Assembly (NCBI GenBank): GCA_050944415.1
Contig: JBMNRA010000005.1
Location: 3,105 to 67,104 of the forward strand
Origin: Ruminococcus_G sp050944415
Lineage (GTDB): Bacteria; Bacillota; Clostridia; Lachnospirales; Lachnospiraceae
DNA length: 64,000 nt
Reading direction: 5' to 3'
This document shows positions 36,303 through 45,921 of the stretch, piece by piece; within the stretch, counting starts at the first letter, position 1, and every line of letters begins with the position of its first letter. The position numbers and the translations under genes were made by a program. The notes below the pieces were generated by a model that saw only the letters and a list, made by a program, of their open reading frames with translations, was not told the origin of the DNA and searched no databases.

Positions 36303-37421
36303 ATGCATAGAGAATATATGGCGGAAGGCAATATAAAAGGTGTGAAAGCACAGAATAATATTATGGTGTTTATTGGAAACGGGTTTGACATTTCCGTATT
36401 AAAAAAATACCGGTCCGATAACCTGATATCGTCATACAGTAAATTTTATGATTATCTGGTGTATAAGGAGTTTAATAAAAACAATATTCTGTATAAAAAA
36501 ATGGGGGAGGATAAAGATCAGGGGAAGGAAAATTGGAGCGATTTTGAGTGCACGTTGGGGAAGTTGATCCATGCTGCAGTGCCCCAGGAAGAACTGCAGG
36601 ATGCTCTGAGCGAGATTCAGAATATGTTTCTCCTGTTCCTTAATGAAATAGTCACACCGGAAATTCTGATAAAGTTAAGTGACGATGCAGCCGCCAGGCA
36701 GTGGAGCATTACATCACTGTCCAGGTTTCTGGGAGATCTGACAAGAGAAGATTTTGAGAAAATGGAATTTCCGGGGAAAACGGATCATTATCACATGATG
36801 AATTATCTGTTTATTAATTTTAATTACACATCCCTTTTCGATGATTATATCTACCTGGATAAAGTACAGCATGACAGACAGCCGAATAGGACTATAGATA
36901 CAAATTTTACTTTTATTCCAAATCCGAATAAGTACGCATATAGTAAAAACAGAAAAGACGGTGAGGAAATTAAATGGTCATCTTTTATCATGACAGATAT
37001 CATTCATCCGCATGGGTATCAGAATATTCCCCGTTCTCTTCTTTTTGGGGTGGAAAGTGTTGAGTATAAAAATGATAAAAGCAGAAGAAGGTTCAATAAG
37101 TCATACTGGGCACAGGATGATCAGAAATATAAGACGTATTTTGCGAACACGGATTTGTATATTATTTATGGAGCTTCTATGGGAGAAACGGATTCCTGGT
37201 GGTGGAGAAACATCTATGAATCTTTAAAAAATCGGAAGAGCGAATTGTTGATCTATTATTATAATCCGGAAAATCTGACAGCAGAAAAGATAAAGCAGAT
37301 TTTTATCGATGGCTGCAATCTTTCCGAGGAAAGTGAGAAAGTAAAAAAACAGGTGAAAGAGAAAATATATGTAGTATCTTATGATGACAGCAGAGCGGTT
37401 ACATTGTTCCATTTGGATTAA
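36303..37421 (+). CDS. AbiH-like abortive-infection family protein
   Basis: A 372-residue protein with the hallmarks of the AbiH family: IGNGFDISV near residue 23, SYSKFYDYL, ENWSDFE, FINFNYTSLFDDY, IIHPHG, and IYGASMGETDSWWW near the C-terminus. AbiH proteins are phage-exclusion factors first described in Lactococcus, with unknown mechanism. AGAGGATG precedes the ATG. It has its own promoter and sits just after an IS66 remnant, a usual setting for a horizontally moved defence gene. The coding region overlaps only an in-frame upstream extension of the next gene, not its chosen start. Confidence 0.8.
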   Translation: MHREYMAEGNIKGVKAQNNIMVFIGNGFDISVLKKYRSDNLISSYSKFYDYLVYKEFNKNNILYKKMGEDKDQGKENWSDFECTLGKLIHAAVPQEELQDALSEIQNMFLLFLNEIVTPEILIKLSDDAAARQWSITSLSRFLGDLTREDFEKMEFPGKTDHYHMMNYLFINFNYTSLFDDYIYLDKVQHDRQPNRTIDTNFTFIPNPNKYAYSKNRKDGEEIKWSSFIMTDIIHPHGYQNIPRSLLFGVESVEYKNDKSRRRFNKSYWAQDDQKYKTYFANTDLYIIYGASMGETDSWWWRNIYESLKNRKSELLIYYYNPENLTAEKIKQIFIDGCNLSEESEKVKKQVKEKIYVVSYDDSRAVTLFHLD

Positions 37422-37455
37422 TGTAGCCGGATTTTATCAGAATGGAAGTAGAGAT

Positions 37456-39375
37456 ATGAAAAAGAAAATAGGGAAACTGCGCTGGCAAAAGTCCTGGGGA
37501 GTAACGATAGGGGTAATCCTGCTGGTCATATTGGCCTCCTATTTTACAATCCGCTGGATTAATGACAGAGAAGAGGAAAAATGTTTTGAAACCTTATACG
37601 AAGAAGCCGATGAATTGGCAGCAAATATAGAAATGTATGCAGACAACGACAGGGAACAGCTGGAAATGCTGGCAGATATCGCAGCCGGTTATGAGGATTT
37701 AACGAATGAGCAGCTTTGGAATATGCTGGATGCTCACGGTTCTGTAGGCATGATGTCCCGAATAGAGATTTTGCTGCCGGACAATACTGTAATTCTGGAA
37801 GGCGGAGAAAAGGTAAATGCGGAAGGCGTGTTATCTTTTGATGAAGAAGCTGCAAAAGGGATCCATATCACAAACAGGGAAATGGATGTTGTAAACAGTG
37901 ACGAGTATATCGTAAGAAATTATGTGCCCGTAGTTCGGAATGGAAGCACGGCAGCCATGCTGTATGGTGTTATTGAACTGGGAAAACTTCCGGAAGAGAT
38001 ACAGGCCAAACCTTATGGCGGAAAAGCTGCTATTTATATCATAGAAGGCGAAACAGGAGATTTTCTGGTAGATACCTGGCATAATGAGGCCGGAGGAAAT
38101 ATATGGGAGCTTGGGGAGCGAAAAATGGCTTCGGGGTACGATCATGATCAGCTGAAGCAGGGGCTGATAGATGGTGAATCGGGATACGTTGTATTTGTTT
38201 CCGAGTCTATAGGACAGTACCTTTATTTTTACTACACGCCCATGGCGATTAACGATTGGAGACTCGCACTTTCTGTTCCGGAAGACGTGGTTTTTGAGGG
38301 CGCGGGCACAATTCGAAACGTTTTAAATATATTCATGGTTTTTGAGGGACTGTGTTTCTTCCTGTATTTTCTGTGGATGCTGCGTCATATTCGCAGGGAG
38401 ATCAATGAAAAGCAGCGGCAGATGAATATATTGAATTACATTTATGATGTGCAGAGCTCTCTGTTCGGCGCCCATGAATCTCAGGAGAATATTATTATGG
38501 CGCTGGAAAAGGTGGGTCAGATGACCTCCGCGCAAAAAACAGGCTTCTGGATTCGGGAAAGCTCGGATAAACTGACCACATTTACCTGGACAGCTAAGGA
38601 TGAATCGCATGCAGATGAATGCTGTGACGACGGAATTGTCCGCAGGCTGCTGCAATATTTTGATGAGACCAGCGTACAGTTTGAAGCGTCAAATGAAAGG
38701 GAACTGCGGGAAAAACTTCCGGGATGCCGTTTTGATGGAATGAAAAATCTGATTGCTATTCCGGTAGAATATCTGAACGGAGGTATATGCGGAGTTCTGA
38801 CGGGTGAAAATCTGAAGCATGTGCAGGATGGGCTGGTGCTTCTGAAAAATGTAAGCTTCAGTTTTTCCATGCTGGCACAGAATGTATATTCTTATAATGC
38901 AATCAAAGAACAGGGCGAGACGGATATTCTCACCGGGTTACATAACAGAAACAAATTCGAACTGGATCTGTTGGAAAATCAGGAAAAATTCAGTTCAAAT
39001 ACTGCATGTATTTATATAGATGCAAATGGTCTGCATGAACTGAATAATGAGCATGGCCATGAGGCTGGAGATCGAATGCTGCAGACAGTGGCGGATCAGA
39101 TCAGAAAAATGTTCGGCAGCAGATATGCATACCGCATTGGAGGGGATGAGTTTCTTGCTTTTGTTCAGGGGCTGGATGAGGTTACCGTATCCTATCGGCT
39201 GAAAAAAGCGGAGGAAAACCTGAAAGAAGCGGGTATTTATATATCTGCCGGTGTGCAATGGACCGATGGTGTAAGCTCTATACATGAAGTGATCAAAGAA
39301 GCCGAGAAAAAGATGTACAGGGCAAAAGAAAAGTTTTATGAAGAAGGTGTTTTCGGAAGAGAACAGGTTCGATAA
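37456..39375 (+). CDS. Membrane diguanylate cyclase with extracellular sensor domain
   Basis: A 639-residue signalling protein that should make cyclic di-GMP. Helix 1 (about 12-33), a Cache-like extracellular sensor (about 35-275, including IEILLPDNTVILEGG), helix 2 (about 295-315), a GAF-like region (about 335-480), then a GGDEF domain (about 485-630). The catalytic motif is a canonical RIGGDEF at about residues 560-566, and DILTGLHNRNKFELDL opens the domain. No EAL domain is present, and no obvious RxxD inhibitory site was verified. The ATG at 37456 has GGAAGTAGAG upstream; a longer frame to 37381 overlaps the abiH-like gene. Confidence 0.9.
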   Translation: MKKKIGKLRWQKSWGVTIGVILLVILASYFTIRWINDREEEKCFETLYEEADELAANIEMYADNDREQLEMLADIAAGYEDLTNEQLWNMLDAHGSVGMMSRIEILLPDNTVILEGGEKVNAEGVLSFDEEAAKGIHITNREMDVVNSDEYIVRNYVPVVRNGSTAAMLYGVIELGKLPEEIQAKPYGGKAAIYIIEGETGDFLVDTWHNEAGGNIWELGERKMASGYDHDQLKQGLIDGESGYVVFVSESIGQYLYFYYTPMAINDWRLALSVPEDVVFEGAGTIRNVLNIFMVFEGLCFFLYFLWMLRHIRREINEKQRQMNILNYIYDVQSSLFGAHESQENIIMALEKVGQMTSAQKTGFWIRESSDKLTTFTWTAKDESHADECCDDGIVRRLLQYFDETSVQFEASNERELREKLPGCRFDGMKNLIAIPVEYLNGGICGVLTGENLKHVQDGLVLLKNVSFSFSMLAQNVYSYNAIKEQGETDILTGLHNRNKFELDLLENQEKFSSNTACIYIDANGLHELNNEHGHEAGDRMLQTVADQIRKMFGSRYAYRIGGDEFLAFVQGLDEVTVSYRLKKAEENLKEAGIYISAGVQWTDGVSSIHEVIKEAEKKMYRAKEKFYEEGVFGREQVR

Positions 39376-39518
39376 AAATTGCAGGAAACGGAATAGTATC
39401 CATGCTGGAAATGTTTATATGAATAGTAAGAGCTGAAGAAAGAAATACATTTTTTTTAATGCCATGTAGAATAATAAATCAGAACCTGAATACTAATGTA
39501 AGTCGAAAGGAACGTTAG

Positions 39519-40577
39519 ATGGAAAATAAGAAAAAACGAAGGATTCCGTTGTTTGTGAAGATTCTGATTCCGATTGCTGTACTGGTTTTGCTGGTGGGTG
39601 CTGTTTTTATTTACGCGCAGTCAAAACTCAGCAAAATCAATCGGGTGGATGATTCAAAAGTAGAAGCGGTGGATCCTTCAGAAGAGGATTTTGAAATTGA
39701 TGAAAAGCTGGCTCAGGAAATTCAGGAAAACGCAGATCTGGATGTCATTAATCCGGATGATGTGAAATGGAATAATGTGGATATCAATGTCATGCGGGAT
39801 AAGGATGTGGTTAATATTCTGCTGATTGGTCAGGACCGCCGGGAAGGTCAGGGGCGGCAGCGGTCTGACAGTATGATCATCTGCAGTATCAATAAAAAGA
39901 GCAATAAGATTATTCTGAGTTCTGTCATGAGAGATTTGTATGTGCCGATTCCGGGGTACAGCGATAACCGCATCAATGCGGCCTACCAGTTTGGCGGAAT
40001 GCCTCTTCTGGACCGTGTCATGGAGGAAAGTCTGGGCATTCATATTGATGGAAATATAGAAGTTGATTTTGATGGATTTATCAGTGCCATGACGGAAGTT
40101 GGAAATCTGGACATTGATCTGAATCAGGCGGAAGCGGATTATCTGAATAAAAATTCCGGCGGGACCTGGAATTTGCAGGCCGGTATGAATTCCATGACGC
40201 CGGAGCAGGTGCTTGCGTATTCGCGTACCAGATATGTGGGAAATTCAGACTGGGAGCGAACGGACAGACAGCGGAAGGTTCTGATGGCCGCCTTTGAAAA
40301 AGTCAGAGGCCGGGGTATTACAGCGCTGCTTAATATGGCGGACAGAATTATGCCCAGCCTGACAACGGATATGAGCAATACTCAGATCATGGGTTATATT
40401 TATACGGTTCTGATTAATGGGATGACAGAATTCGAAAGTTACCGCATTCCGGTGGAAGGAACGTATACTAATGAAACTCTGAGTATCGGCATGGAGGTGC
40501 TGATGCCGGATCTGAAAGCAAACAGTGAATATCTTCAAAAATATATATACGGAGCAAATGCATCATCCGGATCGTAA
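39519..40577 (+). CDS. LytR-CpsA-Psr (LCP) family cell-wall ligase
   Basis: A 352-residue membrane-anchored enzyme that transfers lipid-linked polymers (teichoic acid or capsule) to peptidoglycan. A basic N-terminus and one helix (about 10-32) precede the LCP domain (about 105-330), with NILLIGQDRREGQGRQRSD, SVMRDLYVPIPG, RINAAYQFGG and the DRQRKVLMAA stretch, including the conserved Asp/Arg residues. GAAAGGAACG precedes the ATG. It lies ahead of VanZ and glmS genes, a cell-envelope grouping. A second LCP gene is at 59728. Confidence 0.93.
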   Translation: MENKKKRRIPLFVKILIPIAVLVLLVGAVFIYAQSKLSKINRVDDSKVEAVDPSEEDFEIDEKLAQEIQENADLDVINPDDVKWNNVDINVMRDKDVVNILLIGQDRREGQGRQRSDSMIICSINKKSNKIILSSVMRDLYVPIPGYSDNRINAAYQFGGMPLLDRVMEESLGIHIDGNIEVDFDGFISAMTEVGNLDIDLNQAEADYLNKNSGGTWNLQAGMNSMTPEQVLAYSRTRYVGNSDWERTDRQRKVLMAAFEKVRGRGITALLNMADRIMPSLTTDMSNTQIMGYIYTVLINGMTEFESYRIPVEGTYTNETLSIGMEVLMPDLKANSEYLQKYIYGANASSGS

Positions 40578-40586
40578 TGAAATCAT

Positions 40587-41135
40587 ATGGATAATATATA
40601 TGAAATTATAAAAACACATAACCGGCCCTGGCCTGCAGCGGCAGTCGTCTGTTTTGCAGTGATTTTGCTTCTGACAGCAATTACGGCTTTTCTTCTTCAC
40701 AGGAAAAAACTGGTGAAAACCTTGCAGGCTGTGGCAATTTGTGGTATGGTGAATTATCTGGGTATAGTTTTTGCATCGACAGTTTTCACCAGACCGTTGA
40801 CGGAAAATTTTACTTATGAATTGGAGCCGTTCTGGTCATGGAAGAAAGTGTTGTTTGAACACAGTATGGAATCTCTGGAAGAGATTGTTTTAAACTGTCT
40901 GCTGCTTTTGCCCATTGGTCTGCTTCTGCCGGCGCTGGCCGGACGGAAAGTAAATGCGCTTTGGGGCCTGGCAGGAGGTTTTCTGGTTTCTTTGATCATT
41001 GAATTGAGCCAGCTGATGTTTCGCAGAGGTTTGTTTGAGTGGGATGATATGATTCACAACGCGCTGGGAAGCATGGCAGGCTGTATGATCATGAACTTGA
41101 TATTATATCGGAAGAAACGAAGAGATTTTGAGTGA
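40587..41135 (+). CDS. VanZ-family membrane protein
   Basis: A 182-residue integral membrane protein with about five helices. The VanZ motif region ENIVLNCLLLLPIG-like (here EEIVLNCLLLLPIGLLLP) and the later LIIELSQLMFRRGLFEWDD, then HNALGSMAGC, are typical. VanZ proteins are linked to glycopeptide tolerance and cell-wall maintenance with unclear mechanism. The start is 9 bases after the LCP stop, and glmS follows within 15 bases, so the three are probably co-transcribed. Confidence 0.9.
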   Translation: MDNIYEIIKTHNRPWPAAAVVCFAVILLLTAITAFLLHRKKLVKTLQAVAICGMVNYLGIVFASTVFTRPLTENFTYELEPFWSWKKVLFEHSMESLEEIVLNCLLLLPIGLLLPALAGRKVNALWGLAGGFLVSLIIELSQLMFRRGLFEWDDMIHNALGSMAGCMIMNLILYRKKRRDFE

Positions 41136-41150
41136 AAAGGGAGTAATAAT

Positions 41151-42989
41151 ATGTGTGGAATTGTAGGTTATGTAGGATTTAAACAGGCAGCCCCCATTTT
41201 GTTAAGCGGTCTGGAGAAGCTGGAGTACAGGGGATATGATTCTGCCGGACTTGCGGTGCGCGACGGGGATAAAGAAGTGGAAGTGGTAAAGGCCAAGGGA
41301 AGGCTGCGGATTCTGGCGGAAAAAACCAATGACGGCAATGCCATGATCGGTACCTGCGGTATCGGTCATACCAGATGGGCGACTCATGGCGAGCCTTCAG
41401 AAGAAAATGCCCATCCTCACTGCAGTGACGATCACAACGTGGTGGGTGTTCATAACGGAATTATTGAAAATTATCAGGAACTGAAAGATAAACTGCTGCG
41501 GAACGGATACCAGTTCTACTCATCTACGGACACAGAAGTGGCAATCAAGCTGGTGGACTATTATTATAAAAAATATCTGGGCACTCCGGTGGATGCGCTG
41601 AATCATGCTATGGTGCGTATCAGGGGTTCCTATGCCCTGGCTGTCATGTTCCATGATTACCCGGACGAGATCTATGTGGCAAGAAAAGACAGCCCCATGA
41701 TTATCGGTGTGGAAAATGAAGAATCTTATCTGGCTTCCGATGTGCCTGCGATTCTCAAATATACCAGAAATGTTTATTATATCGGCAATATGGAGATCGG
41801 ACGTCTTCAGAAGGGAAAGGTAACCTTCTACAATCTGGACGGCGATGAAATCGAAAAAGAACTGACGGAAATCAAATGGGATGAAGAAGCTGCTGAGAAG
41901 GCGGGATATGAACATTTCATGATGAAGGAGATTCATGAACAGCCGAAAGCGGTGGCTGATACTATTAATTCTGTGGTGAAGGACGGAAAGATTGATCTTT
42001 CTGAAGTAGGACTTTCCGAGGAAGAGATTCAGAATATCAGCCAGATCTATATTGTGGCCTGCGGTTCCGCATATCATGTGGGTATTGTGGCGCAGTATGT
42101 GATTGAAGACCTGGCGCGGATTCCGGTGCGTGTGGAGTTGGGGTCGGAATTCCGTTACCGTCGTCCTATTCTGGATAAGGACGGTCTGGTGATCATCATC
42201 AGTCAGTCCGGTGAAACGGCTGACAGCCTGGCAGCTCTGCGGGAAGCGAAAAAGGCGGGAATTAAGACGCTTGGCATTGTAAATGTGGTTGGTTCATCCA
42301 TTGCCCGTGAAGCGGATAACGTATTCTATACGCTGGCGGGCCCGGAAATCGCAGTGGCTACAACGAAAGCCTACAGTACGCAGCTGATTGCCAGCTATGC
42401 GCTGGCGATTCAGTTCGCCCTGGTTCGCGGGGAAATTTCCGCTGAGAAAGCTCAGGATCTTGTGAAAGAGATCCAGGCATTGCCGGAAAAAATAGAGAAG
42501 ATCATCGAAGACAAGGAGCGCCTCCAGTGGTTCGCAGCGAAACAGGCGGCAGCGAGAGATATTTTCTTTATTGGAAGAGGGGTTGATTATGCTATTTCAC
42601 TGGAAGGCAGCCTGAAAATGAAGGAAATCAGCTATATTCATTCAGAAGCTTATGCGGCAGGAGAACTGAAGCATGGAACGATTTCTTTGATTGAGGACGG
42701 TACATTGGTGATAGGGGTACTGACCCAGACTGAGCTGTTTGAGAAAACGGTCAGCAACATGGTGGAGTGTAAGAGCCGCGGCGCTTATCTGATGGGCCTG
42801 ACGACTTATGGCAATTACAATATTGAGGATACGGCTGACTTTGTAACTTATATACCGAAAACGGATGTGCATTTCACAGCATCACTGGCAGTGATTCCGC
42901 TGCAGCTGATGGGGTATTACGTTTCCGTAGCAAAAGGGCTGGATGTGGATAAGCCGAGAAATCTGGCAAAGAGTGTAACGGTAGAGTAG
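41151..42989 (+). CDS. glmS: Glutamine--fructose-6-phosphate aminotransferase (isomerizing)
   Basis: Makes glucosamine-6-phosphate from fructose-6-phosphate and glutamine, the first step to UDP-GlcNAc for wall and capsule. Full length at 612 residues. N-terminal glutaminase with nucleophile Cys2 (MCGIVGYVG), HTRWATHGEPS, and HNGIIENYQEL; two SIS domains with ISQSGETADSLAAL and ATTKAYSTQL; C-terminal KPRNLAKSVTVE. AAAAGGGAG precedes the ATG. No glmS ribozyme-like leader fits in the 15-base gap upstream. The peptidase gene begins at the next base after the stop. A diverged, truncated glmS N-terminus occurs at 35112. Confidence 0.97.
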   Translation: MCGIVGYVGFKQAAPILLSGLEKLEYRGYDSAGLAVRDGDKEVEVVKAKGRLRILAEKTNDGNAMIGTCGIGHTRWATHGEPSEENAHPHCSDDHNVVGVHNGIIENYQELKDKLLRNGYQFYSSTDTEVAIKLVDYYYKKYLGTPVDALNHAMVRIRGSYALAVMFHDYPDEIYVARKDSPMIIGVENEESYLASDVPAILKYTRNVYYIGNMEIGRLQKGKVTFYNLDGDEIEKELTEIKWDEEAAEKAGYEHFMMKEIHEQPKAVADTINSVVKDGKIDLSEVGLSEEEIQNISQIYIVACGSAYHVGIVAQYVIEDLARIPVRVELGSEFRYRRPILDKDGLVIIISQSGETADSLAALREAKKAGIKTLGIVNVVGSSIAREADNVFYTLAGPEIAVATTKAYSTQLIASYALAIQFALVRGEISAEKAQDLVKEIQALPEKIEKIIEDKERLQWFAAKQAAARDIFFIGRGVDYAISLEGSLKMKEISYIHSEAYAAGELKHGTISLIEDGTLVIGVLTQTELFEKTVSNMVECKSRGAYLMGLTTYGNYNIEDTADFVTYIPKTDVHFTASLAVIPLQLMGYYVSVAKGLDVDKPRNLAKSVTVE

Positions 42990-43958
42990 ATGAAACGCGA
43001 GATCAGTATTAAAGATATTCCAGGAGTGAACATAGGGCAGGCGGAAAATTCCGCTGCCGGAACAGGGTGTACCGTTATCTACGCGGAAAAGGGGATGGCA
43101 GCAGGACTTGACGTGAGGGGCGGCGGCCCGGCCTCAAGAGAATCCGAACTGCTGAATCCGCTTGCGGCGGCGCAGATGATTCACGGCATTGTCCTGGCGG
43201 GAGGCAGCGCCTTCGGCCTGGGAGCGGCGGACGGAGTGATGAGGTATCTGGAGGAGCGGGGGATCGGCTTCGATGTAGGAATACTGAAGGTTCCTCTGGT
43301 ATGTCAGGCGGATCTGTTCGATCTTACAGTGGGAGATCCTCAGGTCAGGCCGGATCCGTCAATGGGATATGAAGCCTGCCGGAATGCGGAAAAGGGAAAT
43401 TATCGGGACGGCAATTTCGGCGCGGGATGCGGAGCTACTGTCGGCAAGGCGGCGGGCATGGATTACTGTATGAAGTCGGGAATCGGAAGCTATGCTTTGC
43501 AGGTGGGTGATCTGCAGGTGGGAGCAATCGTGGCAGTGAACGCTCTGGGTGATATTTACGACTGGAAGAACGGGGAAAAGATTGCCGGCCTGCTGGCGGA
43601 AGACAAAAAATCTTTTCGAAAGACAGAAGACGTAATGTATGCCAGCACTGAAGTGGTGGAAAATAAATTTACCGGGAATACCACCATAGGCGTTGTGATT
43701 ACCAATGGACGTTTTCAGAAATCTGCGTTGTGTAAAATTGCAGGAATGGCCCATGACGGATACGCCCGTTCCATACGGCCGGTTCATACAACAGCGGACG
43801 GCGACAGTATTTATGCGGTTTCTGTGGGAGAGGTGACGGCGGATCAGGATCTGACGGGAATGCTGGCGGCGGAGGTAATGAGCGAAGCGATTATCCGTGC
43901 GGTTACCAGTGCGGAAAGCGCTTATGGCTTTCCGGCACGGCGCCGGCTTGAACTATAA
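42990..43958 (+). CDS. P1-family (DmpA-like) aminopeptidase
   Basis: A 322-residue Ntn-fold peptidase. It has IPGVNIGQAENSAAGTGCTV, DVRGGGPASRE, VLAGGSAFGL, NFGAGCGATVGKA, and GNTTIGVVITNG. In DmpA/BapA relatives the chain self-cleaves before a Ser/Thr nucleophile; the Asn-Thr step in GNTTIGVV is the likely cleavage point here (inference). The ATG directly follows the glmS stop. Its 3' end overlaps the convergent YolD gene by 6 bases with no terminator between them. Confidence 0.88.
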   Translation: MKREISIKDIPGVNIGQAENSAAGTGCTVIYAEKGMAAGLDVRGGGPASRESELLNPLAAAQMIHGIVLAGGSAFGLGAADGVMRYLEERGIGFDVGILKVPLVCQADLFDLTVGDPQVRPDPSMGYEACRNAEKGNYRDGNFGAGCGATVGKAAGMDYCMKSGIGSYALQVGDLQVGAIVAVNALGDIYDWKNGEKIAGLLAEDKKSFRKTEDVMYASTEVVENKFTGNTTIGVVITNGRFQKSALCKIAGMAHDGYARSIRPVHTTADGDSIYAVSVGEVTADQDLTGMLAAEVMSEAIIRAVTSAESAYGFPARRRLEL

Positions 43959-44408
43959 CCGGGAAACATCCGGCAGAGAAAGTTCCAGGATGTCATCAAA
44001 AGGAATGGAACAATCTTCAAAAATCAGAAGCTGTCCGATGGAATCGATAGCCGCCACCTGACTGCTGAGTGTCCGGTAAAGTCCCAGGGGAGTATCCTCA
44101 GGGGATGAAGGAGCTTTCCGGAAAAAGGTAATCTGTACCTGCATTCCCTTTTTCAGAGTATTTATTTTCCGGGAAAGGTTCTCTTGTTCTTCCTCAGACA
44201 GGAGAGATTTTGGAACAAGCAGGATTTCCTCCTGTTCGTTTTTAATAACATCCTCGTATCCTTTCAAAGCGGAGAAAGGGGCAAATATTTTCGCCCGGTC
44301 CGCGGAAGGCATCCGGGGATGTTTGATTCTGGATTCTTCCGTACAGGGACGGCTGCGGCGGATGATATCGCCGTACTTTTCTTCAGCGTTTCGATTGAAA
44401 TATTCCAT
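43953..44408 (-). CDS. YolD-like protein
   Basis: A 151-residue protein of the YolD family. RAKIFAPFSALKGYEDVI near residue 40 is the family hallmark, followed by a small beta-rich domain. YolD proteins are encoded with Y-family polymerases and are thought to act like UmuD, as regulators of translesion synthesis. It follows the polymerase gene by 11 bases on the same strand, so the pair is one SOS-type operon. The stop codon region overlaps the stop of the convergent P1 peptidase gene. Confidence 0.88.
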   Translation of the reverse strand: MEYFNRNAEEKYGDIIRRSRPCTEESRIKHPRMPSADRAKIFAPFSALKGYEDVIKNEQEEILLVPKSLLSEEEQENLSRKINTLKKGMQVQITFFRKAPSSPEDTPLGLYRTLSSQVAAIDSIGQLLIFEDCSIPFDDILELSLPDVSRL

Positions 44409-44419
44409 GATGTTCCTCC

Positions 44420-45793
44420 TTATGCCTTGTGACCGCCGATCTGGCCGTGGCGTTCTATGGCGGTTGCGCCCTGCTGCAGGCTGGTTCCTCTTAAAACAGC
44501 ATTTTTTCCGAATTTTTTTCGAATCTCCAGTACAGCGTGCTGGAGATTTTTTTCTTTTTCCAGTTGTTTGAAATCAGAAAACAGATCCAGCTGGGTACAG
44601 CTGTCCTCTACCACCCGATTGGCGGTGAGAGTGATGCGGCGGATCAGCAGGGAAGGATTGACGATCTGATCGTAGAGAGATGTTACGGCTTTCATGATTT
44701 TCACGGAATTTGCGGTAGGACTTTGGAGACTGGCTGTTCCGTGTGCCGGATGGGGAACCTGACGGCCGTAGTGATCTGTATGAATTTTTCCGTGATATCG
44801 GCCGGAATCTACATTTTCCCGATCATAACCGATATGGAGCGTGATGGAATCAGTGGCAAGATTTTTATCGGTCAGATCCAGAATCATCTCGTCAGCCATT
44901 TCCCGCACAATCATCCTTGCTTTTTCACAGGGATAACCGAAGGGAAGAACCTGTCCGGAGCCGACGGAGCTGTTTTTGGGGCGGTAGGATTTGATGTCCT
45001 TCATAGTACAGGATTCATATCCCCATGCGTGATCAATCAGAAGCTCCGCGTCGATGCCGAAGGTTTTGTAAAGCCAGTCTTCCTGGTAAATGGAAGCTTC
45101 CGCCAGATCGCCCATGGTGAAGATGTGATTCTTTTCCAGGGTACGGGCCGTTCCTTTTCCAATACGCCAGAAATCGGTGAGCGGACGGTGATCCCACAGC
45201 AGACAGCGGTAGGAGTATTCATCCAGTTCGCCGATGCGGATGCCGTCTTCATCTCCGTCTATATGTTTCGCTACGATATCCAGCGCGATCTTGCAAAGGT
45301 ACAGGTTAGTGCCGATTCCGGCGGTGGCCGGGATGCCGGTGGTATTCTGCACATCCTGAAGGATGTTTTTTGTCAGCTGGCGGGCGGTCATGCCATACAG
45401 AGAAAGATAATCGGTTATATCAAAAAAACATTCATCTATGGAGTAAACGTGAATATCATCGGCGCTGATGTACTTCAGGTAGATGGAATAAATATTTCCC
45501 GAATACTGCATATACAGCGCCATCCGAGGAGGTGCGGTGATATATGATACCTTCCGTCCGGTCTGCTCTTCGAATTTTTTCAGTGTATGATGAACTTCAA
45601 ATAGACGGCTGCGGCCGGACAAACCGTATTTCTTTAAAGAGGGAGAGACTGCCAGGCAGATCGTTTTGTCTGTTCTGGAAGGGTCGGCCACTACCAGATT
45701 GGCAGTCATAGGGTCAAGTTTTCGTTCCACGCATTCAACGGAAGCATAAAAACTTTTCAGATCGATAGCGATATAAATTCGATGCGGTTCCAT
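44420..45793 (-). CDS. Y-family (UmuC/ImpB-type) translesion DNA polymerase
   Basis: A 457-residue error-prone polymerase. The palm motif IAIDLKSFYASVECVER and the catalytic SIDECFFD are present, followed by helix-hairpin-helix region WRIGKGTARTLEK and a little-finger domain around ITLHIGYDRENVDS. QLDLFSDF near the C-terminus is a good beta-clamp-binding motif. The start at 45793 is chosen for AAGGAGGAG upstream; an in-frame extension to 45910 would run through the promoter. A TTGAAA/TATAAT promoter and a GAAC-N4-GTTT LexA-type box lie upstream, so DNA-damage induction is likely. Confidence 0.93.
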   Translation of the reverse strand: MEPHRIYIAIDLKSFYASVECVERKLDPMTANLVVADPSRTDKTICLAVSPSLKKYGLSGRSRLFEVHHTLKKFEEQTGRKVSYITAPPRMALYMQYSGNIYSIYLKYISADDIHVYSIDECFFDITDYLSLYGMTARQLTKNILQDVQNTTGIPATAGIGTNLYLCKIALDIVAKHIDGDEDGIRIGELDEYSYRCLLWDHRPLTDFWRIGKGTARTLEKNHIFTMGDLAEASIYQEDWLYKTFGIDAELLIDHAWGYESCTMKDIKSYRPKNSSVGSGQVLPFGYPCEKARMIVREMADEMILDLTDKNLATDSITLHIGYDRENVDSGRYHGKIHTDHYGRQVPHPAHGTASLQSPTANSVKIMKAVTSLYDQIVNPSLLIRRITLTANRVVEDSCTQLDLFSDFKQLEKEKNLQHAVLEIRKKFGKNAVLRGTSLQQGATAIERHGQIGGHKA

Positions 45794-45830
45794 AGCAGCT
45801 CCTCCTTTTTGATAGTATGTCTTTATGTTT

Positions 45831-45859
45831 ATTATAATATGCTGGTCACAGTTTTTCAA
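45831..45859 (-). promoter_or_regulatory. SigmaA promoter of the polymerase/YolD operon
   Basis: Minus-strand TTGAAA (45854-45859), 17-base spacer, TATAAT (45831-45836). Confidence 0.85.
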
Positions 45860-45868
45860 TAAAAAATA

Positions 45869-45880
45869 GAACATATGTTT
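45869..45880. promoter_or_regulatory. LexA (SOS) box
   Basis: GAACATATGTTT fits the Gram-positive LexA core GAAC-N4-GTTY. It lies 9 bases upstream of the -35 box of the polymerase promoter. Confidence 0.7.
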
Positions 45881-45921
45881 GCTGTTGGGAGTTTTTATAT
45901 ATAATCTCAAAATTTCAGAAA

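Noticed and set aside
41136..41150. glmS ribozyme upstream of glmS
   Set aside because: The gap to the vanZ-like gene is 15 bases, too short for the ribozyme, and no such fold is seen in the vanZ 3' end.
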